The notes under the pieces: model-generated | What the model was told of the DNA's origin: nothing | Databases searched by the model: none | What the model saw: the letters and a program-made list of their open reading frames with translations, nothing else | Shown here: piece by piece, positions 8,257 to 19,137 of the stretch | How positions within the stretch are numbered: position 1 is the first letter of the stretch | Layout of the letters: every line of letters begins with the position of its first letter | From: Triparma columacea | Taxonomy: Eukaryota; Sar; Bolidophyceae; Parmales; Triparmaceae | Length of the DNA stretch: 26,427 nucleotides | Reading direction: 5' to 3' | Assembly: GCA_030267965.1 (NCBI GenBank) | Contig: BRYA01001460.1 | Span: forward strand, 43,231 to 69,657 | Position numbers and translations under genes: made by a program

Positions 8257-10356
8257 TCAAACTTCTCTCAAGATTGCCTCTGCACTCGCTTGAATGGTCT
8301 TCTCCACCTCTTCACCTAGGGTCTTCACCATGCCGTCGACAATATCATCCGCAATTATCTCGACCACTTGCCACTGACTGTACCCGCTGTTCAGAAGCGC
8401 AGCCTCCCCGAGCTCCCTGTGCCTGTTGAACTCAGCCCTGTATCTATTGATCCTGGCGGCCATGTTGTCATCGACGTCAATGTCAAGGTACGTGGCATCG
8501 CTCGTCTTTCGTACTTCTTCGGCCGCAGTAGCGAAAAAAGACCCCTCAGCCCCACCCTCGTCTCCGCCGTTCGTTGCCACTCCCGTGTCAACCATGGCGC
8601 TCTTCTTGGGTGTCGACCCATCGAAACCAAGCTCTTCGGCCGCCCTCCTGTCGTCGAACCTTTCGAGTACGTCTGCCATAGCTTGGATGTCTTCACTGAG
8701 TATCATCTTCGTTGACGCCGCCGCAGCCTCCGACTGCGCCGCCGTCGCCTCCTTGTCCCCCCCGCCCTCCCCAAAGAATTTCTCCTTCAGCCTCATTTCA
8801 TGCAGCTGCATGTCAGCCACGTACCTTTCGAGCTTGTCGAGCGCGAGCTGCTTCCTCTCCTCGAAAGCCTCGGGCTCCACGAAATGGTACGCCGGGTGGT
8901 GGGCCTGATGAGACATTACCATAGGGGTGTTGTAGGCTGGTCCAGGGGTGGAGTAGTTGGAGGCGGGGGTCGCTGGTGTTGCTGGTGTTGCGGGGGTTGC
9001 GGGGGTTGCGTGCTTCTTGGGATTCCACCGGGTGTGGACCGTGTGGACCTGCTGGTCCACGAACATCTGTTGCTGCATCATCTTAAGCTGCTCCTGCTGG
9101 CGCTGCTGTTTCTCAATCATATTCGAGAGGTTTTCGATCGCACTTGCTAGCGCGGATATGTCAGAAGAGGACGCCTGATTCTTAGAGTGGTGGTTGTGGT
9201 GCGGGGTTCGCTTCCCGTGTGGGCTGCGCCCCCTAAGGGAATCCTTCCTGTTGTCCTCAACGTACCGGGGTAGCTCCAGGAGGGAGTCGTCACCAAGGGA
9301 GGCCCTAGCTGGACTCCGCTCCCTCCCCCCCTTCCGCTCCCTCCCCCCCTTCCGTCTCGGCGACGGATTGGGGGCCTTTACTCCGGCCCTCCTTAGCTTG
9401 TCCGGGTCAAAGGGTGAAGTTGCACGCGTCACCAGGCCAGCGGGAGTGGTTGCCGAATCCTTCTTTATCCTCGTGGGGGATCGGCTTTGCACCGCCCTCC
9501 TCGGGGACCCGTCCATCCTATCGGTGTAGGACTTTCGAATCACATCGTCGTTCCTGATCCGGCGAGAAGTGTCAAACATGACCTTGATGTTCTCCTCAAC
9601 GTTGGCGGTGTGGACAGGCTTGAAGCTCTTGAGGAGGGAGGCCTTTGAAGCGAAGCCTCCGGCAGTGCTCATCCTCGCCCTCGCCCCACCTTTACTTTCC
9701 TCCCACCCGCGCCGCTCAAAGTCAACAATGGCCCTCTTGATTGCCACGTTCCTCCTATTCTCCCGCTCGGACACCTTCTGATTCAGCGACCGCCTACGGA
9801 ACGCGTACTCGGCGTCGGAGGCCAGTTTCATATCGTCGTTCCATGCGGGCTTTTCCTTGTACTGCTTGGCATTTTTCTTAGCAACCTGGGAGGGAAGGTT
9901 GAGGGAAGGAGTGTTGTGGGAGGGTTAACAAGATAGGCTCAAAGACGAATGAAGACGAAGAAAACCCACCTGCTCCTTCGTCTGCCTCTTCCTTCTCCTA
10001 ATCCCCAACCTCTCATCTTCCTTCATTTTGGCCTTTATTCTAAGTGCAGCCTTTCGCCTCCCATCAGCTATTGCTGACCCACTGAAGGACGAATTCTTCT
10101 GCGTCGACGTCGGAGGGCTCAAAACAGTCACTTTCTGTCCATTAAAATTCTGCTGATTATTGTAACTACGGCTGTTTGGGTCATTTCCTCCATGGTCTCC
10201 GGCTCTTCCTTTCGAATGTGCTTGATGATGATTTCCAACTTGTCTCAAAGGTACCCGTCTATTGTTCATGCGCCCCCGCGAAGTCGGAGTGTTATTGAGA
10301 ACGAGATCAAGGGGTATCGGCGACGTTGCTTCGTTTCCCAGTGAGAGGCCTTGCAT
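8257..10356 (-). CDS. Hypothetical 671-aa charged coiled-coil protein with KPAWNDD motif
   Basis: Two exons, 10356-9970 and 9885-8257, joined in phase 0 over an 84-bp intron (CAG|GTGGGT ... CTCCCAG). The second exon opens with VAKKNAKQYKEKPAWNDDMK, and the frame runs without a break into the long C-terminal ORF. Seen: a basic N-terminal half with a strongly Arg/Lys helix (RRKAALRIKAKMKEDERLGI); Ser-Pro-Arg clusters; a KGGRER direct repeat; a helical, probably coiled-coil segment (SAIENLSNMIEKQQRQQEQL, then MMQQQM); five Thr-Pro-Ala repeats; and an acidic, helical C-terminus. No catalytic domain, TM or signal peptide is visible. The xKPxWNDD element and coiled coils are reminiscent of cytoskeletal or centrosomal/flagellar proteins, but this is only a suggestion. 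It is head-to-head with the TVP15-like gene. Confidence 0.75.
8963..9007. repeat. Five 9-bp tandem units encoding Thr-Pro-Ala
   Basis: Units follow GCNGGNGTY on the plus strand (GCGGGGGTC, GCTGGTGTT twice, GCGGGGGTT twice). They encode a T-P-A repeat inside the coiled-coil protein on the minus strand. Confidence 0.9.
9316..9351. repeat. Two tandem 18-bp units encoding KGGRER
   Basis: CCGCTCCCTCCCCCCCTT occurs twice without spacing, in frame in the coiled-coil gene, giving a duplicated basic hexapeptide. Confidence 0.85.
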
Positions 10357-10423
10357 GGTTTTCTCCAGGGCAAATTAATTTGGATGAGAAATTGGATGAA
10401 ATCGGATTGCAAACTTCTCTCAA
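10357..10423. promoter_or_regulatory. 67-bp shared spacer between divergent start codons
   Basis: Separates the start of the coiled-coil gene (10356, minus) from the TVP15-like gene (10424, plus). It is AT-richer than its surroundings (AAATTAATTTGGATGAG in the middle) and must contain both 5' UTRs and overlapping promoter elements, unless transcription starts inside the opposite gene. Confidence 0.5.
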
Positions 10424-11375
10424 ATGTCGTGGGCTAACGCGTCCAACGACAACCCTTTTGAGGCTCCTGCCGCAGCCCCGGCAGCTGCCGCTCCCATTCC
10501 CGCTGCTCCCACTTCTAATGCTCCATCATGGCTAAGTGGTAGCCAAGGTGCCCCGGCCGGGGTGCCCGCTGCAGCTGCTCCCCCTCAAGCTCCACAGCCA
10601 CAGACAGCTGGACAGGCCATGGGCGGAGTTGCTACTCAGAAAGCTGGACATGTAGGGCCCGTGCCTGCCGTCGGTGAGTCAAATAAGGGGGTTGTGCTTG
10701 GGTTCATGAAGAGAACCCTCTCGGAGTTTTTGGGGACTTGGCCATATTTCAATGTGGGGGAGGTTGGGGTGTTGGCGAGGGGGTGTTGGGGAGGTATTTT
10801 GGGCTGCGTGAGGGGCTTCTTGCTTATTTGGGGTATATTTGTCCGTCAATCCCTAGCTCTAACTCTCCCCCCCCTCCCCTCCCCCCCTACCTACAGTCAA
10901 GCACCTTCGCCTCATCAACCTCCTTTGCTCCCTCGGCGTGACGATCCTCGCCGCAATCACCCTCCTCACCTCTCTAACAAGTCCCAATGGCGATGTGACT
11001 GTCATGGTGATGTGCATGTATGTATTCTTTTTCGGCATGATGGTCTGCTGCTTTGAGCTTCAGCTCAAGGCTGTCGCCCAGTACATCTCTGGCAACTTCG
11101 GCTTCTTCTTCGACGCCAAGCTCCGTGCCCTATTCCTCATTTTCGTCGCCATGCTCTGCTGGTCCCTCGGCCTCCCTGGGATCATCATGGGCTCTACCCT
11201 CTGCTTCCTTGCCAGCATCAACCTCTTTGCGCTTTGCAAGTACCCGGACTACATCTCCGCGCCGGCCATCTCCGAGGAGCAGAGGAACAAAGCCCTGAAG
11301 CAGGCTGGGGGGATGGCAGCTGGGGCATATTTGAGCAGCCAGGTGCCCGCACAGCCCCAGACGACCCAAGTTTAA
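10424..11375 (+). CDS. TVP15 / COPI-associated-like four-TM vesicle protein with NPF motif
   Basis: Two exons, 10424-10673 and 10897-11375, joined in phase 1 (G|TC = Val), 242 aa; the intron is 223 bp. The N-terminal 83 residues are Ala/Pro-rich and disordered, starting MSWANASNDNPFEAP; an Asn-Pro-Phe tripeptide is the ligand of EH-domain endocytic adaptors. Exon 2 encodes four hydrophobic helices: VTILAAITLLTSL, VMVMCMYVFFFGMMVCCFEL, LFLIFVAMLCWSLG and GIIMGSTLCFLASINLFAL. The arrangement, with a Tyr/Phe-rich second helix, a Glu after it and a FxxxxxA(K)LRALF link, fits the COPI-associated/TVP15 family of Golgi vesicle membrane proteins. SCAMP proteins also combine NPF motifs with four helices and remain an alternative, but the SCAMP core signature is not seen. 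Confidence 0.65.
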
Positions 11376-11511
11376 GGAAAGACGGCGTTATGGTAAAGTG
11401 CGGGAAAATAATATAAAGTGTTCAATGTCTAAAAGCAATGGATCGTTATTCGGCGGCTGCGTTGGGGTTGAGACCCCCCCCTTGCTCTCAGTTTGACAAA
11501 GTCAGTCCTCC

Positions 11512-13254
11512 TTAACTCGTCGGTAGTTTCCTCACGAGTTCATCCGCTATGGCCTTGATGGCCTTAACCGCCTCCTCGCTCTCCCCACCCTCCCCGTACT
11601 TCTCTGTGAATCCCTCCCCGTTCTCGCAGCACTCGAGTAGGTTGGGGTCGAGAGGTAGCTTGGTCATGTACGGGACATTGAACTTCTCGCACATGCCAAC
11701 CACACCGGAACCGGAGGGTGGGAATACGTTGGCAGTGATTGTCAGACCGGCACCGAATTCCTACAAAAGGGGGGGAGTAACAGAGCCAATGTATGTGGTC
11801 AGTCATAAAGTGTGCACTTTGGGGTACAGTGAACCAAAAGTTTGTACAGCTTCTAATTCTAATTCATTTCGCAAACACCCCCCCACTCACCTTCTCTAAA
11901 ATATCCTTGACCTTCTCGCTGACGTCCTCTCCATCCTTATTCTTGAATCCCAACTTGTCCACCCCGCTCTTGAACTGCGACATGTTCTCCACGACACCAA
12001 TCACGTCGCACTTGACCTTCTTGCAGAAGGAGAGCTCTTTCCGAACGTCGGCCATTGAGACCTCCTCGGGGGTGGTAACGACGATAGCGCCGTCAACACC
12101 GTTACCATCGGCACGGAGGTACTGGACGGTTGAGATGTGCTCGTCACTCGTCCCCGGGGGCGTGTCGACGAGGAGGTAGTCAAGGCTTCCCCAGTCAACC
12201 TGAGTCAGGAACTGCTTGATGAGACCATTCTTCCTCGGTCCCCTCCAGATAACGGCCTCATCGCCACCCTCGAGCATGAACGCAGTGCTCACGACGCTCA
12301 GGCCCTCGGATACGTACACCGGCGACCACCCGGATCTAGAGTGGTGTATCTGGCGATCCTTGACGCCAAACATTGTGGGGGCGGAGGGACCGCAGATGTC
12401 GACGTCTAGGACACCGACCTGGAGACCGCGGGAGGCGAGCTCGTAGGCGAGCTGACAGGTTACGGTGGACTTACCAACGCCACCCTTGCCAGAGAGGACT
12501 GGGAGGGAGGGGAGGGAAGGGTGAAGGGAAGGGTGAATGTAGGTGAATGTTAGATGCACGATTCATTTCGTCTCTTATCTTCCCTTTTCTCTTTCTCGAG
12601 ACGACTCACCTAGTACCTTTCTCTGTACATTCTCCATGCATGCTAGGACAGCCTCTGATTCAAGCTTCTTTGCGGCAGGATCTGGTTTGTTCGCCTTGCA
12701 AGTTTCCTGCGAATGTCGTTTTAGGTGTGGTTGAGGGAGGGTGAATGCGCAGATATGTATTAGTGAAGGCGACATGAAGGCGACATGATTGGTGGTCTCT
12801 TGAGGCCTCCCATGTCTCATCTTCTCTACCCAACATTTTCATATTACTCAAACTCATCGACTTGAAACTCGTTTGTACCTCGTACTCTAACACTATATCT
12901 CCCATAACGTCCCACCAACTCCCTCAGAAACGAATCTTCAGTCTCAAACTCCAATCACCCACGAAATGGAAGTCCAGAACATTCCTAAAATCATCTCAAC
13001 ACCCCCCTTCAGCATCACCATTCCGCCCCCTCCTCAACGCTCACCTTATTGGGGCAATCCTTGCACCCCTCGGCCTCCCCCTGCTGGTCAGTCCCAGCTG
13101 CACACTTGTCCTCATGTGAGGCCGGGGGAACAGGAGGGTTTGCAGGGGTTGGGAGGGGGGATGGAGGGGTTGGAGCTGTGGAAGGTGTTAAACTAGCACG
13201 CTTCTTCTTATTGGCGGCCTCTATAGCGGCTTTAGGGATTGGGGGAGGTGGCAT
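11512..13254 (-). CDS. NBP35: NBP35/NUBP1-type Fe-S cluster scaffold P-loop ATPase (plant-like form)
   Basis: Four exons on the minus strand, 13254-13045, 12706-12610, 12498-11891 and 11760-11512, all in phase, giving 387 aa. The N-terminus has the ferredoxin-like cluster C-x12-C-x2-C-x5-C ([14 protein letters not shown], then CPNKETC across the first splice), which marks the NBP35 branch. The deviant Walker A KGGVGKST is at about 107-114, followed by [44 protein letters not shown] and VVENMS. These are hallmarks of the Mrp/NBP35 family, which builds and passes 4Fe-4S clusters to cytosolic and nuclear proteins. The C-terminal CPxC motif present in fungal and animal NBP35 after ENMSGF is absent; plant NBP35 also lacks it. 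The N-terminal spacing is one residue shorter than the usual C-x13-C. It is divergent from the membrane nuclease gene. Confidence 0.93.
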
Positions 13255-13349
13255 GGTGGGTTTTCGAGGATCCCCAAATTTGCTGTCTGGTTTTGCCGGT
13301 GTTCCTCAAAGTGGGTAGGACCAAAGATTTATGAGCAAATAAACCTGCC
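13255..13349. promoter_or_regulatory. 95-bp shared spacer between divergent NBP35 and membrane-nuclease starts
   Basis: Lies between the ATG of NBP35 (13254, minus) and the ATG at 13350 (plus). It has an AT-rich end (ATTTATGAGCAAATAAA at about 13328-13344). It likely acts as a bidirectional promoter plus both 5' UTRs. Confidence 0.45.
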
Positions 13350-16300
13350 ATGGTGAGCTTCGGTTCAGTTCAACCCTCTGTTGCGACCGTTTCCCGTACC
13401 TTATCTCCGACCTTATGTAAATTACGAGCGCTCTGAATGTCATTGCATTGGAGTTCCCATTTTGGTGTCACCTTGTCAACCTTTTCAACCTTGCAGTTGC
13501 CTTCCCCAAGATCTAACCCCTCCCCCCCCCTCCCTCCTCTACCAGGATAAGAAATCTCTAACTTCTAACGCCGGCGGCATCGAGCTCGGTTCTGCCGGCA
13601 GGACAAGCATTGGCTCCTTCTCATCAATGGATCCTGACAATGGTGGGACAAGACTCTCTGCCCACAAGGAGCTCCTATACCTAAAGTCGTTCCGCATGGA
13701 CGTTGTTCGGGCAAGGGAGCTGCAGACGAAGGGAAGCATCGGTGCCATCTATCATCGCTGCAATACCCTTGTCAAGGTCCTACTCGGCCCAGGGAAGAGC
13801 CTGAGTGTGTCCCTCTACGTAATGACCGTCCTCGACGCCCTCAGCAAGTTGGCCATGGCCCAGACGGCAAGTATACTCATCCTTTCGACCCTTGAGCAGA
13901 ACGCTGCGACAGGATCCCCGAAGGAGATGGCGAGTGGCCTTCTCCTCCTTGCGACCTCCCTTGTCGTCATCCAGCTACTGAAGTACTTCGCGTTCGGGCA
14001 CGCCGGAACCTGGTTCATGCGCCGCGCCAAGTATGCCGTGACCAAGAAGGACGACCTGACTCCCGGCAAGAAGGCCGAGCTCACCACCACCGAGGTCAGC
14101 ACTCTCATGCACGACCTTTACGCCCTAAAGACCATCTTCCTAGACGATAAATTCAACTTAATCTCCAACCTTCTAGTAGAACTCTCGGCCATCCTCGCGA
14201 TCACCCTGTTCTCCGTCCGCCTAATGTACGTCGCCCTCGCCCTCTACATCTCTGGCAAGATCCTAAGCGGTATCGACGACCTCATGATAATACATGAACA
14301 GCACAGAATGGCGGATATCGTGAGGAGGAACGCTAGCTCCAGCGACGCGAAAGCCCCGGAGGAGGGGGAAACCGACAAGGTGAGGGACTTTAGACACATT
14401 GGACACACCATTGACGGTCAAGGGTATCACTAACTGTATGCCGTACCCTCCCCTCCAATCCCTTTCCAGGACCTCCGCTTCTTCCACAATTCCACCGGAG
14501 GGAAGCACATGGTCGTGAAGATGACCCACAGCCTCTACAGCTACTGCTCTCCCGTAATCTTCCTCTACGCCGCGATGAACTTTGGTTCGATTGAGGCACA
14601 GCAGTCCAGTGCCGACGCAATCACGAAACAACAGGTCTTGCAGACTTCAATCTACTTTATCCTAGTTGCCATCACGCAGCTGAAGGGACACGGGAGGATG
14701 ACAAAGTTCCTATCGCAGATGGGGCACTGCGAGAGGGTCCTAGAGGTGAGACTGGCTACTAGGGAGAACGACAACAATGAGAAGCGTAACGAGCATGGAC
14801 ACATTATTAACACCACATTTTATTATCCCCCCACCTCCACTATAGTTCCACGACAACAACCACCAACTCTTTGACTTTTTCACGACGAACGAATCCGCCA
14901 AGATTCCCTTCTCCAAGACCAAGGATAGCAACCGCTGGACATGGACCCACTCTGAGAAGACCGCCCTTTTATTGACTGGGATTCTCTTTTCCGCTATCGG
15001 GACCTTCGCAATTGTTCTCACCCAGAACGTCGACTTAACCTGCAAGCAGATTGAAATCATGTGCACCCACGTCCCCGACGTCGGCAGTCACGTCAGCTTT
15101 TTAGCTGATCAAGAATTTAACCTCCTCGTCGGCTGCAAGATCAGCGACAGCGTCGAGACCATTCTGGACAAGTGCGCGGAGGAACTCCAGGGGTCCCAGG
15201 GGGAGGAGGCCGAGGAGGTTGACTTCGACATCGTTGAGGAGGAGTACGTCAGCACTGGCGTCAACGACACATTCTCCGCGGACGTTGCCGGGGAGATTCA
15301 GCAGACAGTCGAGGAACAGATGATGGCCGTCGCTAATCCACAGCTGCAGAGCGATAGTGACGGAACAAGCGAGTTTGTCGTTGCAGCCAGCTTTGAGAGC
15401 TGGAGGGGCCTCCACAGGTTTGAAAGGAACTTCCAGGAGGAGGCTGCAGAGGAAGCCGTTGAGGGAGATGCCGGGAGAAGACTTGCTAGCGGCGGAGGTG
15501 GATCGATCTCTGGTGTAGGCAGCACCTTTTCTGCCACAACTGTCAACGCCGCTTACAAGACAAAAGAATACACGATTGAGCTTATCGTAGGCTCGGGGAG
15601 GTATGATGGAACCAACAACGAGATCTCTATCCAGCTCGTCAGTGCCGACGGGAAGACGACGACGAACCACCTCAATGTTGGGAAGACGTTCGAAAAGGCA
15701 GAGACTCGCAGCGTCAAGGTGGCCGATGTGAGCGAGGTTGAGAACATCGGAAAGATTGTCGTTACGACTAGCGGGAAAGACGGAGTCAAGTTCTCCAGCA
15801 TTCTAGTCAACAGGAAGGCGGGAGCGAACACCTACGGCTACGCCCTCGGAAAGATGGACACCAGCCTCAAGTGCACGGGCAGCAAGAGGAAGAAAACGTG
15901 GAGTTGCAGCCAAGTCGTCACGGTAGAAAGGTGAGACGAAGTTGGACTACCGAAGAAACGATGCGAGAAGCGACGATCAAATGCCTGTGCTTGTCTCGTG
16001 TGTTTCTCTGCCCCTTTCTCACCTGCTATTTCACTCCCCCCCACTCTCTATTCATCATCTCTGTAGGTTCGGAGATTATGGAAATAGGGACGGCGGAGGC
16101 TACGTGCCCCCAAAGCCAGATGGAGACAACAGTGGCTGCCCCGTCGAAGTATGCAAGTACGACATGGACCAGTACACCCCGGTTTCATACGGTAGTCTTA
16201 GCGACTTCAGTCCTGACTCCGGAGTCACTCAGCTGGATTACCCGTTCGGTACTGTTTGGAACGACTGCAACTACAACGGGCCAGTGAGGTGAGGACGGAA

Positions 16301-17134
16301 TCTGCCACATAATGCAATTGGTTTGTGACTTCGTGGTTTGTGACTTCACTAACACCACTTTTACCACCCCATAGGTTTGCCTACAACGCGGTCTGCGACG
16401 GAGGCTGCCAGAAGAGAGCGCATAGCTTTAGACTGAGTCCCAAGAAGTACTTTCCTGACAGCAACGACGGAGGGTGCCAGCAGAAGAACGGCAAGTCATA
16501 TCCTAAGTACTGCCTCAGCCCCGAAAAGGACGGAAAGCCCTGGAGTCTCAATGGGCTAAAGTCCAAGGAAGTGAAGGAGCAGTGCCAAGTCAAACTCGGC
16601 CACGACAGGGGACACCAGATACCAGCAAATAATTTTGACTTCAGTAAGAGCGTCTGCAAAATGACCAACTACATGACAAACATTCTCCCACAGGCAGACA
16701 AGATGAACAGAGGAGCTTGGTTGAAGACAGAAATGATGGGAGAGTGCTGGAGGCAAGAGGCGCCACTCACAATCATCGGGGGGGCGGTCTTCTTGGAGGA
16801 GACCGACAAGACGGTCGACGACGTGCCCGAGTGGGAGGGCCACGACAGGACCGACTGGTTCGTGGGAACTCACAAAGTAAAGAACCCGGCATACTTCTGG
16901 AAGCTGATGTACTCTGCAGCGACCGACAAGCAGAAGGCTGACGTCATCGCTTTCTGGATGCCGAACCACGAGTCTGCCACCAACAAAAAGATTGACGATT
17001 ACGTTGTGAGTGTCTCGATGCTTGAGGCGAATTTGGCAGAGTGGGGGGCGCCTGAGGTGTTTGACGTGGGAGGTCTTGACAAAGACTTCTGGGGTTACGC
17101 GTGGAAAGATCCCGAGGGCTGTAATAGGCAGTAA
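13350..17134 (+). CDS. Multi-pass membrane protein with PLAT-like domain and NUC-family (DRGH) endonuclease
   Basis: Six exons: 13350-13352 (ATG only), 13546-14379, 14470-14745, 14846-15930, 16067-16288 and 16375-17134; all phases match, 1059 aa. Five or more hydrophobic helices lie before residue 435, the last being LLLTGILFSAIGTFAIVL. After it comes an acidic, Cys-containing region, then about 612-694 a PLAT-like beta domain (KEYTIELIVGSGRYDGTNN... SSILVN). The C-terminal 250 residues are a DNA/RNA non-specific endonuclease: DRGH at 884-887, TNILPQ at 908-913 and NRGAW at 918-922, matching the catalytic His and Mg-binding Asn region of EndoG/Serratia-type nucleases. Many Cys and an N-glycosylation site (NDT) suggest that this half faces outside or the ER lumen. 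The membrane part loosely resembles an ABC-transporter membrane domain, but no ATPase domain exists. The tiny first exon is the least certain point. Confidence 0.82.
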
Positions 17135-17289
17135 GTAAGAGGATTAATAGAGAAATAAAAGGGAAAGGGGGGGAGATGTATAAAGAAAAACTGACGAAAA
17201 CGTGACTTGCTTGAGTTCTTTGATGAATTCGCAATCTTGAGTAAATAAAAAAGAGATCTGGTTGAGAGTGAGAGAAAAACTTTTCAGGG

Positions 17290-19032
17290 TTATTCGTTGC
17301 AGATCACACCCTCGAAGACAAAAAACCCATAGCTCTGCGCCTCGAGCGTGATGCTTCCAATATTGTCTCCATCGCCATCCTGCTGCCATTCCGCCCCGGT
17401 GAGGTCAGGGAAGTCGGATCCATTCATTTCGAGCAAAGCATTATTCAATAGAACTTGCTGGCCGTCAATTCCGTCCCCCGCCGTCATAACATATTCGAAC
17501 CTTTGCGAACCGTCTACGCCTGTCACGTCAATCACCTTGCTTGTATCGTTCGCGAGGTTAAGCGCGAGAATGGAAACGCCGTTTCCACCCTTTTGGCAGT
17601 GCGCATACACCCTCAGGTCCCTGTCCCCCTCCCCCTCAACTCCATCACTCCTCTCTACTTCAAGGACGCTTCTACCCATGAGATTTTGCCACAGCGCGAG
17701 CGCGTAAAAGTCGGGATTGGGGGCGTACGAATTCGTTCCCGTAGCCTGCAAGAGCCCGTAGTTCCCACCGACAAGAGTTTGGCGGCAGAAGGACTGGTGG
17801 CCCTTTTCAGAGAGGACTCCGAATCCATCGAGGTACCAGAAGCTTGACATGAAGGCGTTCGTTACACCGGGGCGCCCGCTGTTGTAGGCACCTCCAGCCT
17901 CTCCCATCCATATCTCGGGTCCTTGAACGTCGGAGGGGGTGTTGTCGGCAACGGTGGACATGATAGTGTCGCCGAGGTGAATCTGCCCATCAAGTACTTT
18001 GGAGTCCATGGCCTTCTCTGCAGCTGCCTCGTCCTTCCCAGCGCCGAGAATGTACTGATGCCATGTGATAACATCAGCCCCCCCACACTTCTCAAACGAC
18101 ATCTTCACAAAGTCACCATACCAAGCTGCATCGAAGTTGTTGTCCGGGGAGATGACCTTTGGGATATCGTCGCCTCCGTCCGACCAAATTGACGCCACGA
18201 GGTTCTTGAATGCGCAGAAATCCGTCGAGTAGACATCTGGTGAGATGTTGGTTGCCTGGATACCGGAGGACCCGGCAAGCTCGTTCCCAAACTCATAGCC
18301 GTAGATCTTGTATCCCTTATCGTGAGTGTAACGGAGTAGGGCCTCGGCGTTGGACTGGTTCCAGTTCCCTGACCACGTCGTGCAGCACGGGTTGCTCCCC
18401 GCGTCATTGTGGCAGTCAACGTCCGCCGGGCAGGTCTCGTTGGTGCGTCCAATCAAAGCGTTTACACCGAATATCAAATTGCAACCTTCAATATCGCTGC
18501 AGAAACCGTTCAGCTCGTCCCAACGGTCAACCCTCAGGCAACCGGAACCAAGCTCGTAGCCAACGCGGGTGGCGTTGGTCGGGTCTGAGAAGTCCCTGCA
18601 AGTGCCATCGTGTGAACCTGGGAAATCATACCGAACAAAGTCGCAAAGGGAACCACCGAGGCGGAGGAAGATTTCACCACCACCATTTAGGGCGGCGATG
18701 CCGTTGCGGAGGTACTTGGAGGTTAGGTCGAGGTTTAGGAAGGATGCACCCTCCCATGGGCACCAAGTATAATCGCCTGAGGACAAGTGGGGTGAGGGGG
18801 GGGAAGGTAAGAGGGTGTCGGGGGCGGTGAGGGGGAGATTAAATTAAACGGGCGGGTTGGGGGCCTACGTACACTTAGAGTCCGGCCACCAGTCCAAGGC
18901 CAAGCAACCAAAGGAGGTTGCAGACGTCATGGAGATGGGGACATCTGTTTTAAGGGTGACTTCCACGGATGATGCCAAGGTAAGAAAATGGGGGGAAAGA
19001 AGGAGGGCGAAAAGGCACGGAAGAAGGACCAT
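17290..19032 (-). CDS. Secreted GH79 (heparanase-like) glycoside hydrolase
   Basis: Two exons, 19032-18873 and 18776-17290, joined in phase (T|GC = Cys) over a 96-bp intron with donor AAGT|GTACGT; 548 aa. The chosen Met starts a clear signal peptide (MVLLPCLFALLLSPHFLTLA); upstream in-frame codons do not look coding. The mature protein begins VEVTLKTDVP, as in heparanases. A (beta/alpha)8 barrel pattern follows: LRLGGSLCDFVRYD, FGVNALIG, acid/base Glu in YGYEFGNEL (about residue 219), ISPDNN, WHQYILG, nucleophile Glu in EIWMGEAGGAYNSG (about 346), then a C-terminal beta domain. GH79 enzymes cleave beta-glucuronide links in acidic polysaccharides or proteoglycans. Many Cys and Asn-x-Ser/Thr sites (NAT, NET, NQS, NDT, NGS) fit secretion. 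The substrate here is unknown; algal sulfated or uronic polysaccharide is inference. Convergent with the membrane nuclease. Confidence 0.92.
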
Positions 19033-19137
19033 CGTGGGGAAAACGATTCTTAAGGGAGGGGGGGGGATATTTGTGTTCCTGGCTGGGAGGAAGGCAAGGA
19101 AAAGGGCCTGCTGAGCAAAACCCAAAGCTTGTCCCCC
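19033..19137. promoter_or_regulatory. 105-bp shared spacer between divergent GH79 and small charged-protein genes
   Basis: Lies between ATG 19032 (minus) and ATG 19138 (plus). It is purine-rich on the plus strand with a G9 run near 19060. Presumed bidirectional promoter; no defined box is recognised. Confidence 0.4.

Noticed and set aside
8368..9529. Several plus-strand ORFs opposite the coiled-coil gene
   Set aside because: They overlap the long minus-strand frame, shift between frames and have compositions expected from antisense of charged, repeat-rich coding sequence.
12543..13318. Plus-strand ORFs opposite the NBP35 first exons and long first intron
   Set aside because: The region is explained by NBP35 exons and intron on the minus strand; these ORFs have low-complexity content only.
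13381..13545. Start of the membrane-nuclease protein at the upstream in-frame start 13381
   Set aside because: This segment has intron-like composition ending in a strong C/T tract and CTACCAG acceptor, and the peptide is Pro/Cys-rich without continuity to the downstream domain.
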